DNA from: Actinomadura madurae
GTDB taxonomy: Bacteria > Actinomycetota > Actinomycetes > Streptosporangiales > Streptosporangiaceae
Reading direction: 5' to 3'
DNA: 64,000 bases
Assembly: GCF_900115095.1 (NCBI RefSeq)
Contig: NZ_FOVH01000005.1
Span: forward strand, 62,001 to 126,000
Made by a program: the position numbers and the translations under genes
The notes under the pieces: generated by a model
Database searches by the model: none
Told to the model about the DNA's origin: nothing
Seen by the model: the letters and a program-made list of their open reading frames with translations, nothing else
Shown here: piece after piece, positions 9,401 to 17,398 of the stretch
Numbering within the stretch: the first letter of the stretch is position 1
Layout: every line of letters starts with the position of its first letter

Positions 9401-10423
9401 GGGCCACAGGTCAAAGCCCTCACCGGCCCATGAGGGCTGCCCGTTGGTGTTGGCGGTCTTGCCGTCCACGCTGCCGGAGGAATAGGTCAGCTGTACCTTC
9501 GGTGTCAGCCCGCCGGGAACGGGCGGGACGCGCATCGGATATGACCAGCCGAAGTCCCCGGAGTTGCCGCCGGCGCCCCACGTCGCCGATGCCTCTAGGG
9601 ATGTCGCCTTGTAGTCGCCTTGTGAGCTGCCGGAATCGGCGGCCGCGACCAGCAGGGTCGCGTTCTGTCCCGACGCCACCGCCGGTGAGCCCGAGACGGC
9701 GGACGGGACGGCCTCGACATCGGCGGTCAGTGTCTTGGCGGCCGTGTCGTTGCGTGCCGTCACCGGCTTGGGCGTTCGGCATTCCTGCTTGTCCAGCGTG
9801 CTCAGGGCGCATTGCGGCAACTGGAGGAGTCGCAAACGCGCACCGTAGGCGCCGCCGAACGCCTGCGCGAACGTCGAGTAGTCCAGTCGTACTCGTACCC
9901 GCCCCGGCGTCCCTGCGTCCGTGCGCGCCACTGTGAGAGCAAGCCCGTCCACACCGAGCCCGTGGCTGGTCTGCCGGTCAAGGACCTGCACCCGCACACG
10001 ACCCGCCGCAGGGACGGTCCTCGCCGAGCGTGGCTGTTCAGCGGGCGGCAACACCTGCACCGGCAGTTTGCCCGCGCGCACACCGGCGGTCTTCGTGCCG
10101 GACGGGACGGCGACCTCGGCCGTACCTGCCTGCGGCCATGCCGCCCTCGCGGCGGGCCCGCCTTCGACCGGATCGATCTTGCGTGGGCGGACCTTCAGGT
10201 CGTGCCCCGGCACCGGCTTCTCATGGTTCCCAACCTTGGGGCGGTGGGAGTTCGGCGGATCGGCCAACGCCGGCGGGACCGACAGCAACCCGGCGGGCAT
10301 GGCGACGGTGAGCACCGCCGCAACAGCGGCCACCGCCCGACGTGATCCCAGCACCAGTCTTGTGCGCCGGGTGCGACCAGACATTCTCCGGCCTGCGTTC
10401 ACGACATCCTCCATCGCTACCAC
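3479..10423 (-). CDS. Secreted Rhs polymorphic toxin with HINT domain and REase-like toxin tip
   Basis: This is a 2314-aa protein. A twin-Arg-like basic N-terminus and hydrophobic segment (about residues 25-55, ending ALADP) form an export signal. An SpvB/TcaC-like region follows (PKVQLTYSSGSVDG), then dozens of YD repeats and an Rhs core ending near residue 1876 (DPVMDQADPQQMNGYTYANN). A HINT autoprocessing domain spans residues 2048-2208, from CSSFVPGTTVL to VLVHN. The last 106 residues carry RPD2261 with ELK (E2272, K2274), the D…ExK pattern of a PD-(D/E)XK nuclease. GTG 10423 is the longest start; ATG 10414 and ATG 10384 are alternatives. The 99-bp gap from the LamG gene contains a GC dyad (10478-10510). 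Target DNA or RNA is not deducible. Confidence 0.9.
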   Translation of the reverse strand: MVAMEDVVNAGRRMSGRTRRTRLVLGSRRAVAAVAAVLTVAMPAGLLSVPPALADPPNSHRPKVGNHEKPVPGHDLKVRPRKIDPVEGGPAARAAWPQAGTAEVAVPSGTKTAGVRAGKLPVQVLPPAEQPRSARTVPAAGRVRVQVLDRQTSHGLGVDGLALTVARTDAGTPGRVRVRLDYSTFAQAFGGAYGARLRLLQLPQCALSTLDKQECRTPKPVTARNDTAAKTLTADVEAVPSAVSGSPAVASGQNATLLVAAADSGSSQGDYKATSLEASATWGAGGNSGDFGWSYPMRVPPVPGGLTPKVQLTYSSGSVDGKTANTNGQPSWAGEGFDLWPGFIERRYKSCEDDDAPKDEFGNSPGDQCWGYDNATVTWNGKGGELIKAADGSWRMKNDDGTKFEKLTSSATGNGDDNGEYWKVTTTDGTQYFFGLNRLPNWTSGKPETNSTWTAPVFGDDSGEPCHDSTFASSWCQQAYRWNLDYVVDPSGNAITYTYGQETNHYGRNIEPEDETPYVRGGYLKTIFYGLRKDALFAKAPAQVSFATSERCIPDDDFDCDPAKIGDKPDHWWDVPWDLNCNSGQQCKDTHGSLSPTFWSRKRLTKVTTQILKPDGSDYRPVDSWSMDHQWGLADVERDLLLKEITHTGHAATDGGGAVSLPKVTFNHVQLPNRLDRTGDDILPYIRYRLGAIYDESGSQIDIAYSEPDCSLSDLPTPETNTTRCMPVIWTPPGREDPITDWFHKYVVTSVIQTDRTGLAPDMGTKYEYVGDAAWHYDNDDGLTREKEKTWSQWRGYGQVRTFTGDPAAPATRLDTLYLRGMDGDRKNKDGGTKSVTVADGEGGTHTDHDALAGFSLKTAQYTKPDGSVHAKTVNAPWRVQTASRTRPWGTTTANVVAVGSTRTWTAKDGGGWTETRTDNTYTASGPGIGRITAVNDLGDTGTSSDDKCTRTDYADNTDAWMVSFPSKVETVSVSCATTPNRPAKVISDTRTYYDNGGFGAAPSKGDITKAEKLADYEGTTPKYVTQATNVYDSFGRVTEVKDALGAATTTVYTDTHGLTTDKRITTPPAKPGEAGTALTTTEELDPAFGQPVRTTDANGLNTDLVYDGLGRLRKVWLPDRSKANNQNPNREFEYRVAEGQIAAITDKSLTATGGQRVEKVELLDGWLRSRQIQVPGPTGRLVSDTFYDDRGQVIKAYAAYPASGAPEPALFGVGTPGDVETQTRTEYDGLGRKTVEKLTTGNGSQPDQELWRTTYSYGGGNRVSVTPPAGGTPTAEITNARGQVTERRQYKAATPSGEFDATNYTYTPAGEIASITDPSGNTFTTTYDLRGRKTQTTDPDKGTSTFTYDDLDRLTSTTDARGKKVFTEYDGLGRKTATHDGAADGPLLTSFTYDTVTRGKGALATASRHADDAEYTSQIRQYDTLGRPEAITITIPSQQGALAGAYTFSSKYNLDGTVQSNSLPAKGGLPVETLVNSYDTWLRPTRMATTGTTYVADTVYTPTGKPSIVELGTTPKRAWQTFTYQHGTQRLDTAKTLREGIDGNDRNATYQYTDAGSVTSITDNSRDGIDNQCFAYDHLQRLTEAWTQGTADACASEPTSSVIGGPAPYWQSFGYDKAGNRTNETRHGIGGAADTVRTYTYAPTGQGNRLTQVTQTGPAGNRTDIYGYDATGNTITRAVDSGTPGTGQTLEWDTEGELAKVTENGNDETFIYDATGNRLIRKDPTGATLYLPGGTELRALNGATTPTGTRYYDFAGQTVAMRTSDGTLTYLTGDHQGTDQIAINAATQASTIRRFTPFGGIRGMDDDATWPGDKGFLGGTQDPTGLTHLGAREYDPDTGRFISVDPVMDQADPQQMNGYTYANNNPVTHADPDGQCPPDICGAGVINVGHSKPAKTGGCGHDICGSPKNTANIVDSYLRPRRTKIGATVINAPTAAAYRAAFLSALLLRDKSIYWVDRHDPLPTCTPGAAGAVNGACSPGDIDILTRFGDLVCKVGGFKCSHLSTRNYFLLGLSGFEPGMEGGVGHPGGLGGGGRSKSGKSQNLRSCSSFVPGTTVLMADGSRKPIEDVKVGDKVLATDPETGETRAQPVLGTITSKGDKNLVQITVDGDAPSFTGSTSNTAKPRDSKGGVVIATDHHPFWVAGDINQWVEAADLQPGMWLRTSAGTYVQITATQHWTTHHQRVHNLTIANTHTYYVLAGAPVLVHNDNGCGVARNEKGQFTSGENADAARGRQTHLNYRSALGAGYDFEVTLPSGLRPDAVDWKNRVVRELKSDARSSQATGRRQLQKYVAELEDITGQSWTGHLDTYKRFG
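3482..3799 (-). other. Toxin tip: PD-(D/E)XK nuclease-like domain
   Basis: Residues 2209-2314 of the Rhs protein follow the HINT domain directly. D2261 and E2272-x-K2274 are spaced as in restriction-endonuclease-fold toxins, followed by the family's typical 'G-R-R-Q-L-x-K-Y' helix. This is the exchangeable variable end of the gene. Confidence 0.6.
3800..4282 (-). other. HINT autoprocessing domain of the Rhs toxin
   Basis: Residues 2048-2208: N-terminal Cys (CSSFVPGTTVLMADG), the KPIEDVKVGDKVLATD block, TDHHPFWV, and HTYYVLAGAPVLVHN at the end. These match the Hedgehog/intein blocks, with Cys1, the internal H-x-x-F and the C-terminal His-Asn. In polymorphic toxins such domains cleave the toxin tip free. 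Confidence 0.85.
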
Positions 10424-10522
10424 CCCGGGACATGGGGCGCTTCAGAGATCACGAAGAGAAGGGGGGGACTCGGCTCGCCCGCCGCTGCCGACCATGACGG
10501 GAACGGCGGGCCCGGATGGGGC

Positions 10523-13500
10523 CTAGGGGCCGTCCTCGGTGGGGAGCTCGATATCGCCGGCCAAGGACTGGATTTGCTCCGTCGTCAAGGCACCTTGGTA
10601 GGCCCATAGGTCATCGACGGCATCGGTCCAGTACTCGGTGCCATCGGCAGCGCCGAATTTGGTGCGGCCCACCTGAAGGCCACCGTTGCCCGCGGCTTTG
10701 AATCCGGTGATCTGGTCTTCTTGGGAGACCCCGTCTGCGGTTTCCTCCAACTGTCCGTCGACGTACAGGCTGACGCGATCGCGCAGCGCGTCGTACACCA
10801 CTGCCACATGCGACCAGTCCTGCGGGACGAAACCCGAGTGGGACGCCGTCAGCGCCGGGGCGGCCCCGTCATCGGAGTTGTGCATCACGACCTGCCAGCC
10901 GCCCTGCTCGGCCGGATCCTCGCCGGGGACGTACCGCAGCGCGAAGGCATTGATATTGGCTCCCGGCTGGGAGAAGACCGTTGCTGCTTGCTGGGGCCGG
11001 CCATCGTTGCGGACCCAGCCGGTGATCGTGAAGCTCTTGTCGGTGTCCACGACGGGTTCGGGTGTTTCCGCGAATGCCTTCTGCGCCGGGTTGAGCCTCA
11101 AGCCCGCCGGTGACACCCATCCGCCGAAGCCCGCCGTGGGGTCGATGGCCGCACCGTTGTGCATCACCAGCGATGGTGCACCCGCGGGCTCACCCGATCC
11201 GTCCGTGTTGAGGATCCATCGGGCCCTGAGCACTGGCTGCTGGGTGACCATCTCTTCGGCTTCTTGCCGGCCCACCACCCGGTCGTAGACGCGTACGTCG
11301 TCGATCAGGCCGGCCCAGTCGTCGACCGGATTGGCAGCCCATTGGGCGCGCCCGATCTCCAGGCCGCCGGTGGCGAGCCAGCGCGAGGTCACCTCAGGGC
11401 TGTCGATGCCCCGCTGACCGTTGACGTAGATCTGTAGCCGCTTGGATGTGTCGTCATAGACCCCGACCAGGTGGGTCCACTCGTCGGTTTGCGCTGGATC
11501 CTTCGACGTGGCCTGATACCAGTCAGGATCGTCGCCATCCTCGCCTGTTCGTGCGAACACCCATCGGTGGGTGGCCTCGACGTACTTGAGGTAGAAGCCG
11601 CTGTGGTAGTTGCCACGGGCCGAGACCGCAGTGAAATTACTCGTGGGTGAGGAGGCCGCGCCGTCGACCTTCACCCAAGCCGATACTGCGAAACTGCGCA
11701 GAGTATTGACCACAGGACGATCAGTGCCAGCGTACTGGTGGGCGGTGTTGTCGAGGTCCAGCGCAGTCTTTACCTGACCGGGCCTACCGAGGGCGGCTCC
11801 GTTGTGAAGGGTCGCCTTCCATGGAGCCACCGGGCTGTACACACGGGGTGCGCCCTGCGCATTGTCCAAGTTCCAGTGCGCGACCAGATCGGTTCCTGCG
11901 GGCGTGGTTCCCGTGGCGAGTTGCTGTGCCTGTGCGTCCGACAGGGGGCGGCCGAACACCTTCACGTCATCGATCAAGCCCGGCCAGTTGTTGACGAAGA
12001 AGCCGTTGTAGAGACTCCGACCTATCTGGAGTGGGCCATTGGTCTTCAGTGGCGTCACCCCGTTCCTGGTCGCCTGGAGCTCGCCGTTCACGTAGAGCCG
12101 CATCTGTGCGGCGCTCTTGTCGTACACGCCGATCAGGTGGCTCCACTCTCCGAGCGGGAGCGGCGCATCGTCCACGGCCCACTGCCAGGGTGTGCCGTCC
12201 GTGTTGTTGTCGACGGTCGGCCACTCGAATATGGCCGCCCCGTCGGCGTGCATGCCCAAGACGAAGCCGCTTTGGTATGTCCCGGACTGCGCAAGGAGCT
12301 CACCCTGCCTGTGCTGAGTGGGCTTCGCCCAGGCCGAGACCGTATAGCTCTCGGTGGTGTCGACTATCGGCAGGCTGCTCTCCGCAGAACCGCTGACGCC
12401 GTCCAGGCTCAGCGCCGTTCCGATCTTGCCTTCGGCTCCGAGCGTTGCCGAGCCCAGCACGTGTGCCGGTCGTCCCGGACCTGTGGAGGCCACCGCAGTC
12501 GCTCCGGCGCCTTCATCCATGCTGAATCGAGCCACCGGATCGGATCCGGTGTTCGCCCGGAATTCGTAGGAGACCGCCGGTCCGTTCTGGTTGGAGGGGG
12601 CGAAAGCCTGCACGGTGAGGATGTTGGGGCCGGAACGGGTAGGCGCGATCTGCACTTGCCGCGGTGCGCCGGCGGCCGTGGTCACCGTTCGCGCGGGTTC
12701 GTCGTTGAGTGTGATGACGTACCGGTCGGCGACGCCTTCGGAGTCGGCGATGGTGAAGGTGCCAGTCTGCCCTGCGCCGCCGTGCCAAGCGTCATCGGCG
12801 GGGTAGTCGGTCGAGGTGACGGTGGGTTTGGCCGGCACCGCCGGGTCGTAGTAGAAGTAGCAGCCGGTTTGGGCGCCGACGTAGCTCCAGGGTCCCCACT
12901 GCTCGCCGTCCCAGGCGCGTACACCCCAGCCGATCTTCGTCTTCTGCGGGATCGTGGACGGCAGTTTTACCGAGAACCGGCTGCCGGACGTCTTCGCCGG
13001 AGTGAGCGACGATGTCCATTTCGGCCCCCAGTCCGACCCATCGGCGTTGTTGGCCCAGTGCAGTGTGAACTGTCCCTGCACCTTGTTCCTGTCCTCGGTA
13101 TCGGGATCCTTCAGGTAGGCGTACACCGTGGAGATGTCGTTGACCGGCTTGGCCTGGCCGCTGTCGACGCACTTGGTCCCCGGGTCAGCGAACATCGTGT
13201 CGGTGTCAGGCTGCCTGGGTGGGTTGTTGTACTGCACCTTCAGATACGCGTCGTCGGCGAACCGCTTCCACCAGTCCATCGATGACTCGCTGTAGGCCTT
13301 CAGTCCGAGCGTGATCGTCCCGTAGCCCTTGTTCACCGCGTCCTGGACGTGCGACCGCAGCTTCGCGCCGCCGAACTCCACCGGAGCTCTGGAGCAGTAC
13401 GCCACATCCCTCGCGGCCAGTTGCTCCATCCACACGGACGAGTTGTTCGTGTTGTTCCAGGTGGCGTAGGACTGGAGGGTGGCGGTCCTCCATAGCTGGA

Positions 13501-14713
13501 CCGACGTGGGATTATCGCAGTTGTAGGCGCTGGTCTCATACGCCACGAACTCGACGTTCTGGATGTAGCGGCCCTTCACCGCGGGAAGTGGCATCCGGAA
13601 GAAGAGGCGCTTGGTCTGATTCTTCACACAGTTGGGATCCTTGGCGACCTCACAGCGGCCGACCCCCTCGGTCGAATTGCCGGCGAACTTGTAGTAGGAC
13701 TCATCCGGCCAGCCCGATGAGACCATCCCCCAACTGGTCGCCTTCTTCGCCCCCCATACCGGGTCGATGTACACGGGAAACACCGTGTCGGACGCCGAAA
13801 GCAGTCCCTGGTCCGGCGTCAGTGTGATGCGTCCGTCCCCCACCGCGACCCCGATCCGTGCGGTCTTGGCGCCCTGCGGGGGGCCGGCCGCCGGATCGGT
13901 ATCCGCCGCACGTGCGCGAGCCTGCGCCGTCGCCGGCTCGGCTTGCGAGGAGTCCCACATCCGCGGGGTGGGCGCCTCGAACACTCCCGCGCCCGAGCCG
14001 GTATCGGCCGCCGTCAGGACTCCGCCCTGGCCCTGGCGCACCGACAGGCGACTGGTCGACAGCGCCATCGCCACCTTCGCCACCCGCGGATCCTTGGCCG
14101 CCTGCGCGGTCTTGACCACCAGGACATGCGCGAACCCGCCCGGCCGCGCCTGCAGACGCAGATCCACCTCCGGGCCCGCGACGCCCTTGTACACCGCCGT
14201 GTCACCATCCAGGACCGGCTCCGGCAGCCGCTGCGGCCACGACAGCGACAGCTTGCGGCCCGACAGGGTCATCTGCACCAGCGGACCGTCGCCACCGGAA
14301 GAGAACCGAAGTCCGACCGTCGTCGCGGTGGGGACGATCCCGTCGCCGGAGCGGCGGAGCGCGGTGTCGATGTCCACCCATTTGGCGCCCTGGCGAGTGC
14401 GGATGGGCTGCACATGCTGCTCGATCTCGATCCGGCCGTTCGGCAGCGCACGCACCGTATGGCTCTCTCCACGCCTTGACGTGATCTCCACCGGCGCACC
14501 GGACCGCTTCGCCTGCGCGACCGCCTGCTGCTCGGTCGCCGCCGTCTTCGGCTCATCGGCGTGAGCCGCCGTCTGCGGCAGCACCGATACCAAGGGAACC
14601 TGGAGCAGGCCGGTGACCATTACCAGGGCCACAAATGCGGCCGCCGCAGCCGAACGCCGCCACAACATGAAGCGAAGAACGGACGCACAACGACATGCCG
14701 CATGACGACCCAT
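10523..14713 (-). CDS. Secreted DNRLRE / LamG-repeat exoprotein
   Basis: The 1396-aa protein has a long hydrophobic signal (about residues 20-52, ending AAHADEP). A DNRLRE-type region near residues 310-500 contains the characteristic paired aromatic and Cys pattern (FRMPLPAVKGRYIQNVEFV). Three LamG jellyroll domains follow at about 760-950, 985-1170 and 1205-1385, each with 'SYTVSAWAK/ITGWVR', 'WSHLIGVYD', 'LYVNG' and 'IDDVKVF' type strands. These domains bind carbohydrate or protein at the cell surface. In actinomycetes this architecture is often encoded just upstream of a large Rhs protein on the same strand, as here, so it probably assists or co-displays the Rhs toxin. Its promoter region holds a CRP-like palindrome. 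Confidence 0.85.
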   Translation of the reverse strand: MGRHAACRCASVLRFMLWRRSAAAAAFVALVMVTGLLQVPLVSVLPQTAAHADEPKTAATEQQAVAQAKRSGAPVEITSRRGESHTVRALPNGRIEIEQHVQPIRTRQGAKWVDIDTALRRSGDGIVPTATTVGLRFSSGGDGPLVQMTLSGRKLSLSWPQRLPEPVLDGDTAVYKGVAGPEVDLRLQARPGGFAHVLVVKTAQAAKDPRVAKVAMALSTSRLSVRQGQGGVLTAADTGSGAGVFEAPTPRMWDSSQAEPATAQARARAADTDPAAGPPQGAKTARIGVAVGDGRITLTPDQGLLSASDTVFPVYIDPVWGAKKATSWGMVSSGWPDESYYKFAGNSTEGVGRCEVAKDPNCVKNQTKRLFFRMPLPAVKGRYIQNVEFVAYETSAYNCDNPTSVQLWRTATLQSYATWNNTNNSSVWMEQLAARDVAYCSRAPVEFGGAKLRSHVQDAVNKGYGTITLGLKAYSESSMDWWKRFADDAYLKVQYNNPPRQPDTDTMFADPGTKCVDSGQAKPVNDISTVYAYLKDPDTEDRNKVQGQFTLHWANNADGSDWGPKWTSSLTPAKTSGSRFSVKLPSTIPQKTKIGWGVRAWDGEQWGPWSYVGAQTGCYFYYDPAVPAKPTVTSTDYPADDAWHGGAGQTGTFTIADSEGVADRYVITLNDEPARTVTTAAGAPRQVQIAPTRSGPNILTVQAFAPSNQNGPAVSYEFRANTGSDPVARFSMDEGAGATAVASTGPGRPAHVLGSATLGAEGKIGTALSLDGVSGSAESSLPIVDTTESYTVSAWAKPTQHRQGELLAQSGTYQSGFVLGMHADGAAIFEWPTVDNNTDGTPWQWAVDDAPLPLGEWSHLIGVYDKSAAQMRLYVNGELQATRNGVTPLKTNGPLQIGRSLYNGFFVNNWPGLIDDVKVFGRPLSDAQAQQLATGTTPAGTDLVAHWNLDNAQGAPRVYSPVAPWKATLHNGAALGRPGQVKTALDLDNTAHQYAGTDRPVVNTLRSFAVSAWVKVDGAASSPTSNFTAVSARGNYHSGFYLKYVEATHRWVFARTGEDGDDPDWYQATSKDPAQTDEWTHLVGVYDDTSKRLQIYVNGQRGIDSPEVTSRWLATGGLEIGRAQWAANPVDDWAGLIDDVRVYDRVVGRQEAEEMVTQQPVLRARWILNTDGSGEPAGAPSLVMHNGAAIDPTAGFGGWVSPAGLRLNPAQKAFAETPEPVVDTDKSFTITGWVRNDGRPQQAATVFSQPGANINAFALRYVPGEDPAEQGGWQVVMHNSDDGAAPALTASHSGFVPQDWSHVAVVYDALRDRVSLYVDGQLEETADGVSQEDQITGFKAAGNGGLQVGRTKFGAADGTEYWTDAVDDLWAYQGALTTEQIQSLAGDIELPTEDGP

Positions 14714-14764
14714 ATGAACCCCAAGGAGTAAAGGGTTGTTAAAGCCGCCTTAAGTTAACCCGGC

Positions 14765-14795
14765 GATCAACCGATGGGAAGACCTCTGGTTGATC
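14765..14795. promoter_or_regulatory. Inverted repeat GATCAACC-N15-GGTTGATC
   Basis: Perfect 8-bp arms at 14765-14772 and 14788-14795 lie between the CRP-like site and the LamG start. On the minus strand the arm nearer the gene also supplies TTGATC, a possible -35. It could be a second operator or a 5'-leader stem; the protein that would bind is unknown. Confidence 0.45.
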
Positions 14796-14802
14796 TTCAT
14801 TT

Positions 14803-14818
14803 TGTGATGCAGGTCACA
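14803..14818. promoter_or_regulatory. CRP/FNR-family binding site (perfect consensus)
   Basis: TGTGA-TGCAGG-TCACA matches the TGTGA-N6-TCACA consensus bound by actinobacterial Crp/GlxR-type regulators in both half-sites. It lies about 90 bp upstream of the LamG exoprotein start, a distance compatible with class I activation. It would control the LamG-Rhs-immunity unit. Binding is inferred from sequence only. Confidence 0.65.
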
Positions 14819-15035
14819 TTTATTTCAGTAACCCGCCGGCCCGCGTCGAACGTCTTCTTTCTTTCGCCATCAGCATCTGCATGACTCTGAGTGACTTGGC
14901 GTTCGCAATTCTCGACGTTTACCGCCGGGAAAGCCGGGGAAACATCGACGCTCGCGCGACAATAGGCGGCCATACCGCCCGATCGCCGACGACAGGTGTA
15001 ACTGCCTTGACTCGGCACGAGAACTGGCATAGGCG

Positions 15036-15067
15036 CCGGAAAAGGTCCGCTTGATAGGACTTTTCGG
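15036..15067 (-). terminator. Putative terminator hairpin after the pseudo-ATPase gene
   Basis: On the minus strand CCGAAAAGTCC pairs with GGACCTTTTCCGG around TATCAAGC, with two bulged bases. It lies about 55-85 nt past the stop codon at 15120 and includes a TTTT run. Confidence 0.35.
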
Positions 15068-15119
15068 ATGGGGGGTTGCGGGTCATTTGTGCCAGCGGCC
15101 GATCTCGAATGGGCCGGGG

Positions 15120-17162
15120 TCAGGTTGGGGGGTCGGCTTTGTGGCGGCCGTTGGGTTTCAGGGTGGGGACGATGCGGGCCGGGCGGGGGGCGGCGCCTCG
15201 GGGGAGGGCGTGGCGGGCTCGCGGGACGCGTGGAGTGGCGGGTTCCGCTGGAGGCTCGGACGGCGCCGGGGGCTCTTCGTCGGGGGGTTCGACGAGGGTT
15301 GCTTGCTGCTGTTCGCGGAGGTACTCCTCGAACTCCATGGAGTGCGCGGTCGGCAGGGTGATGATCCCGGGGTTGGCGTCCACGAGGAGGGTGCGGCGGC
15401 CCGTCGCGCCGGAGTGGGTGAAGACCATCGCGGTCGGCGGCAGCTCCTGGAGCTGCGGGGGCTCGACCAGCAGTTCGCGGAAGCGCTGCTTGTCGGCGCG
15501 GCGGTCGGCGACCGTGCGGCCCCAGGCGGTCGCGGAGCTGATGCCCTCGACCAGGACGGAGTCGTCGGCGGCCGGGGCGGGCAGCGGCGACCAGACGGGG
15601 TCGGTGAGGCCGTCGCCGCGCGGGCGGGCGAAGGCGACCGTGCTGGCGTAGCTCTCCCCCGCGACGTCGAACAGGGTCTCGCCGGCGGCGTCGGTGATCT
15701 CGGCGACGAGGAGGGGTTGGCCGGCGCCGATGTGCTCGGCGGCGACCCGGGCGTCCTCGGGGTTGCCGAGCCGCATGAAGCCGACGGCGGCGTGGCCGCG
15801 GCGGCCGAGGCGCTCGCGGACGTGGCCCGGGATCGACCGGTACATAAGGACGAGGCCGGTGCCGGTCGCCTCGCAGGCGTCGATGAGGCGGTCGAGGACG
15901 TCCCCGCGCAGCTTCTCGGCGCCGCACAGGAACAGGGTGTGGTCCCATCTGCCGCCGGGCGGCGCCTCGCGGATGCGGTGCGTGAGCGCGGTCGTCACGT
16001 AGGTGCCGAGGATCTTGTTCGTGAGGACGCCGGCGCGCCGGTCCATCGACACGACGTGGAGCCGGGACGGCGGCAGCCGTACCGGCTCGGTGGCGAGCTT
16101 CTCCAGTTTGCGGAGCTGCGCCTCCAGGGCCCAGGCGCGGCGGACGACGATGCGGTCGGTGGCGTCCCGTCCGAAGAGCGTGGCGATGCGCTCGTGCTGC
16201 TCCTCGGTGAGCAGGCCCTTGCGGAGGTCGTCGCGGGGGTCGCCGACCTGGGCGAGGACGCGCAGGGCGGCGGTGATCCGCGGGATCGTGGTGTCGGGCC
16301 CGAGGACCTCGATGAGGCGTTCCAGGATCGAGTTGTCGAACGAGAGGTCGCGCGTGCCGCCTTCCTCCTCGCCCGCGCTCACGACCAGGGAGAGGACGTC
16401 GGCGAGCGCCTCGGGGTTGAGGCCGCGGGTGACGTCCAGGCGGGGCAGGTCGGCCGGGAGCACCCAGACGAGCGGGTCGTCGCCGCGGTCGGCGGCGAGG
16501 CGCAGCAGGTCGTGCGCGACCGCGCCTTCGGACAGGTCGATGACGGTGAGGCGGGCGCCCACGGCGAGCCTGGCCGCGCCCATCGTCGTGACGGCCGCGG
16601 ACCATCCGGCGAGCGTGCCGCCCACGACGTCCACCCGGTCGACCCCGGGCGGGACGGCGACCGGGTACCACTCGCGCTGGCTCTCGTACGCCGAGTGGCG
16701 GCGCTCCCACTCGGCCCTGGCCTTCGCGTAGTCCTTCTCGGCCGTCTCCCGTTCCCGCTCCCGGGCGGCGCGGCGGCGCTCCTCTTCGCGCCGTTCCTGC
16801 GCGAGCCTTTCGCGGACGCCCCGCTCGTCCCGCCAGAGCCCGCCGCCGGTGATGGCGAGGACGACCGCGCAGGCCAGCAGTGCCACCGCGACGAACGCCC
16901 ACGGGATGACCCCGGCGATGCCGCACAAGAGGAACAGAGCGACGAACGCGAGCGTGCCGATGAACGCGATCCGCAGCGGGCGGCCGGCCATGTCCTCGCC
17001 GAGCCGCCGCGCGGGCGGCGGCAGCGGGGCCCGCTCGGGCTCCTCGGGCCGTCCCGGGGGCGGCCCCGGATCGGGGTGCACCTGCGCGTAACGCCAGCCC
17101 ACGTGGACGCGGTCGGCCTGTGTGAGCCGCGCCTTCGCGGACTCGCTCGCCATGTCCGTCAC
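15120..17162 (-). CDS. Membrane-anchored VirD4/FtsK-like protein with degenerate Walker motifs
   Basis: This 680-aa protein has two adjacent membrane segments (about residues 63-105), a charged coiled coil (112-160), and a soluble domain that resembles HerA/VirD4-type ATPases. The Walker A position reads GGTLAGWS (181-188), lacking the P-loop Lys, and the Walker B position reads LFLCGAEKL, lacking the Asp-Glu pair. Both active-site motifs therefore look lost. The last 60 residues are Pro-rich and probably disordered. GTG 17162 (with AGGGGTC upstream) or ATG 17153 may be the start. It stands alone between the toxin and glycan regions. I infer a non-hydrolysing relative of a secretion or conjugation ATPase; other P-loop families are possible. 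Confidence 0.5.
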   Translation of the reverse strand: MTDMASESAKARLTQADRVHVGWRYAQVHPDPGPPPGRPEEPERAPLPPPARRLGEDMAGRPLRIAFIGTLAFVALFLLCGIAGVIPWAFVAVALLACAVVLAITGGGLWRDERGVRERLAQERREEERRRAARERERETAEKDYAKARAEWERRHSAYESQREWYPVAVPPGVDRVDVVGGTLAGWSAAVTTMGAARLAVGARLTVIDLSEGAVAHDLLRLAADRGDDPLVWVLPADLPRLDVTRGLNPEALADVLSLVVSAGEEEGGTRDLSFDNSILERLIEVLGPDTTIPRITAALRVLAQVGDPRDDLRKGLLTEEQHERIATLFGRDATDRIVVRRAWALEAQLRKLEKLATEPVRLPPSRLHVVSMDRRAGVLTNKILGTYVTTALTHRIREAPPGGRWDHTLFLCGAEKLRGDVLDRLIDACEATGTGLVLMYRSIPGHVRERLGRRGHAAVGFMRLGNPEDARVAAEHIGAGQPLLVAEITDAAGETLFDVAGESYASTVAFARPRGDGLTDPVWSPLPAPAADDSVLVEGISSATAWGRTVADRRADKQRFRELLVEPPQLQELPPTAMVFTHSGATGRRTLLVDANPGIITLPTAHSMEFEEYLREQQQATLVEPPDEEPPAPSEPPAEPATPRVPRARHALPRGAAPRPARIVPTLKPNGRHKADPPT

Positions 17163-17398
17163 GTCGAGAGACCCCTGGGAGTCGCGGGAAGGTGTGAAAC
17201 GCCTGGGGGTTGCCGGTTTCGCTTAGCTTACGGTCGGTTTCCTACACAGCCCAGGGTAAAGACCTTCCAGCGCGTTCGCGCCACGTTCCTGAGAAGAGCC
17301 CCGAACCAACCTCGCATCGGACCCCATTTCGGTCACCACGCCCACCTGCGCCGAAGAACGGACACCCCTCCCGCACCCCTGGCCACACCCGGCCACAC

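Larger units (their letters stand above)
14714..15119. other. 406-bp non-coding regulatory region
   Basis: This gap separates the pseudo-ATPase gene end (15120) from the LamG gene start (14713), both on the minus strand. It contains, from the LamG side, a dyad at 14765-14795, a perfect CRP-type palindrome at 14803-14818 and a terminator-like hairpin at 15036-15067. Open frames through it are only shadows. It is AT-richer near 14720-14830, as expected of a promoter. Confidence 0.6.
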
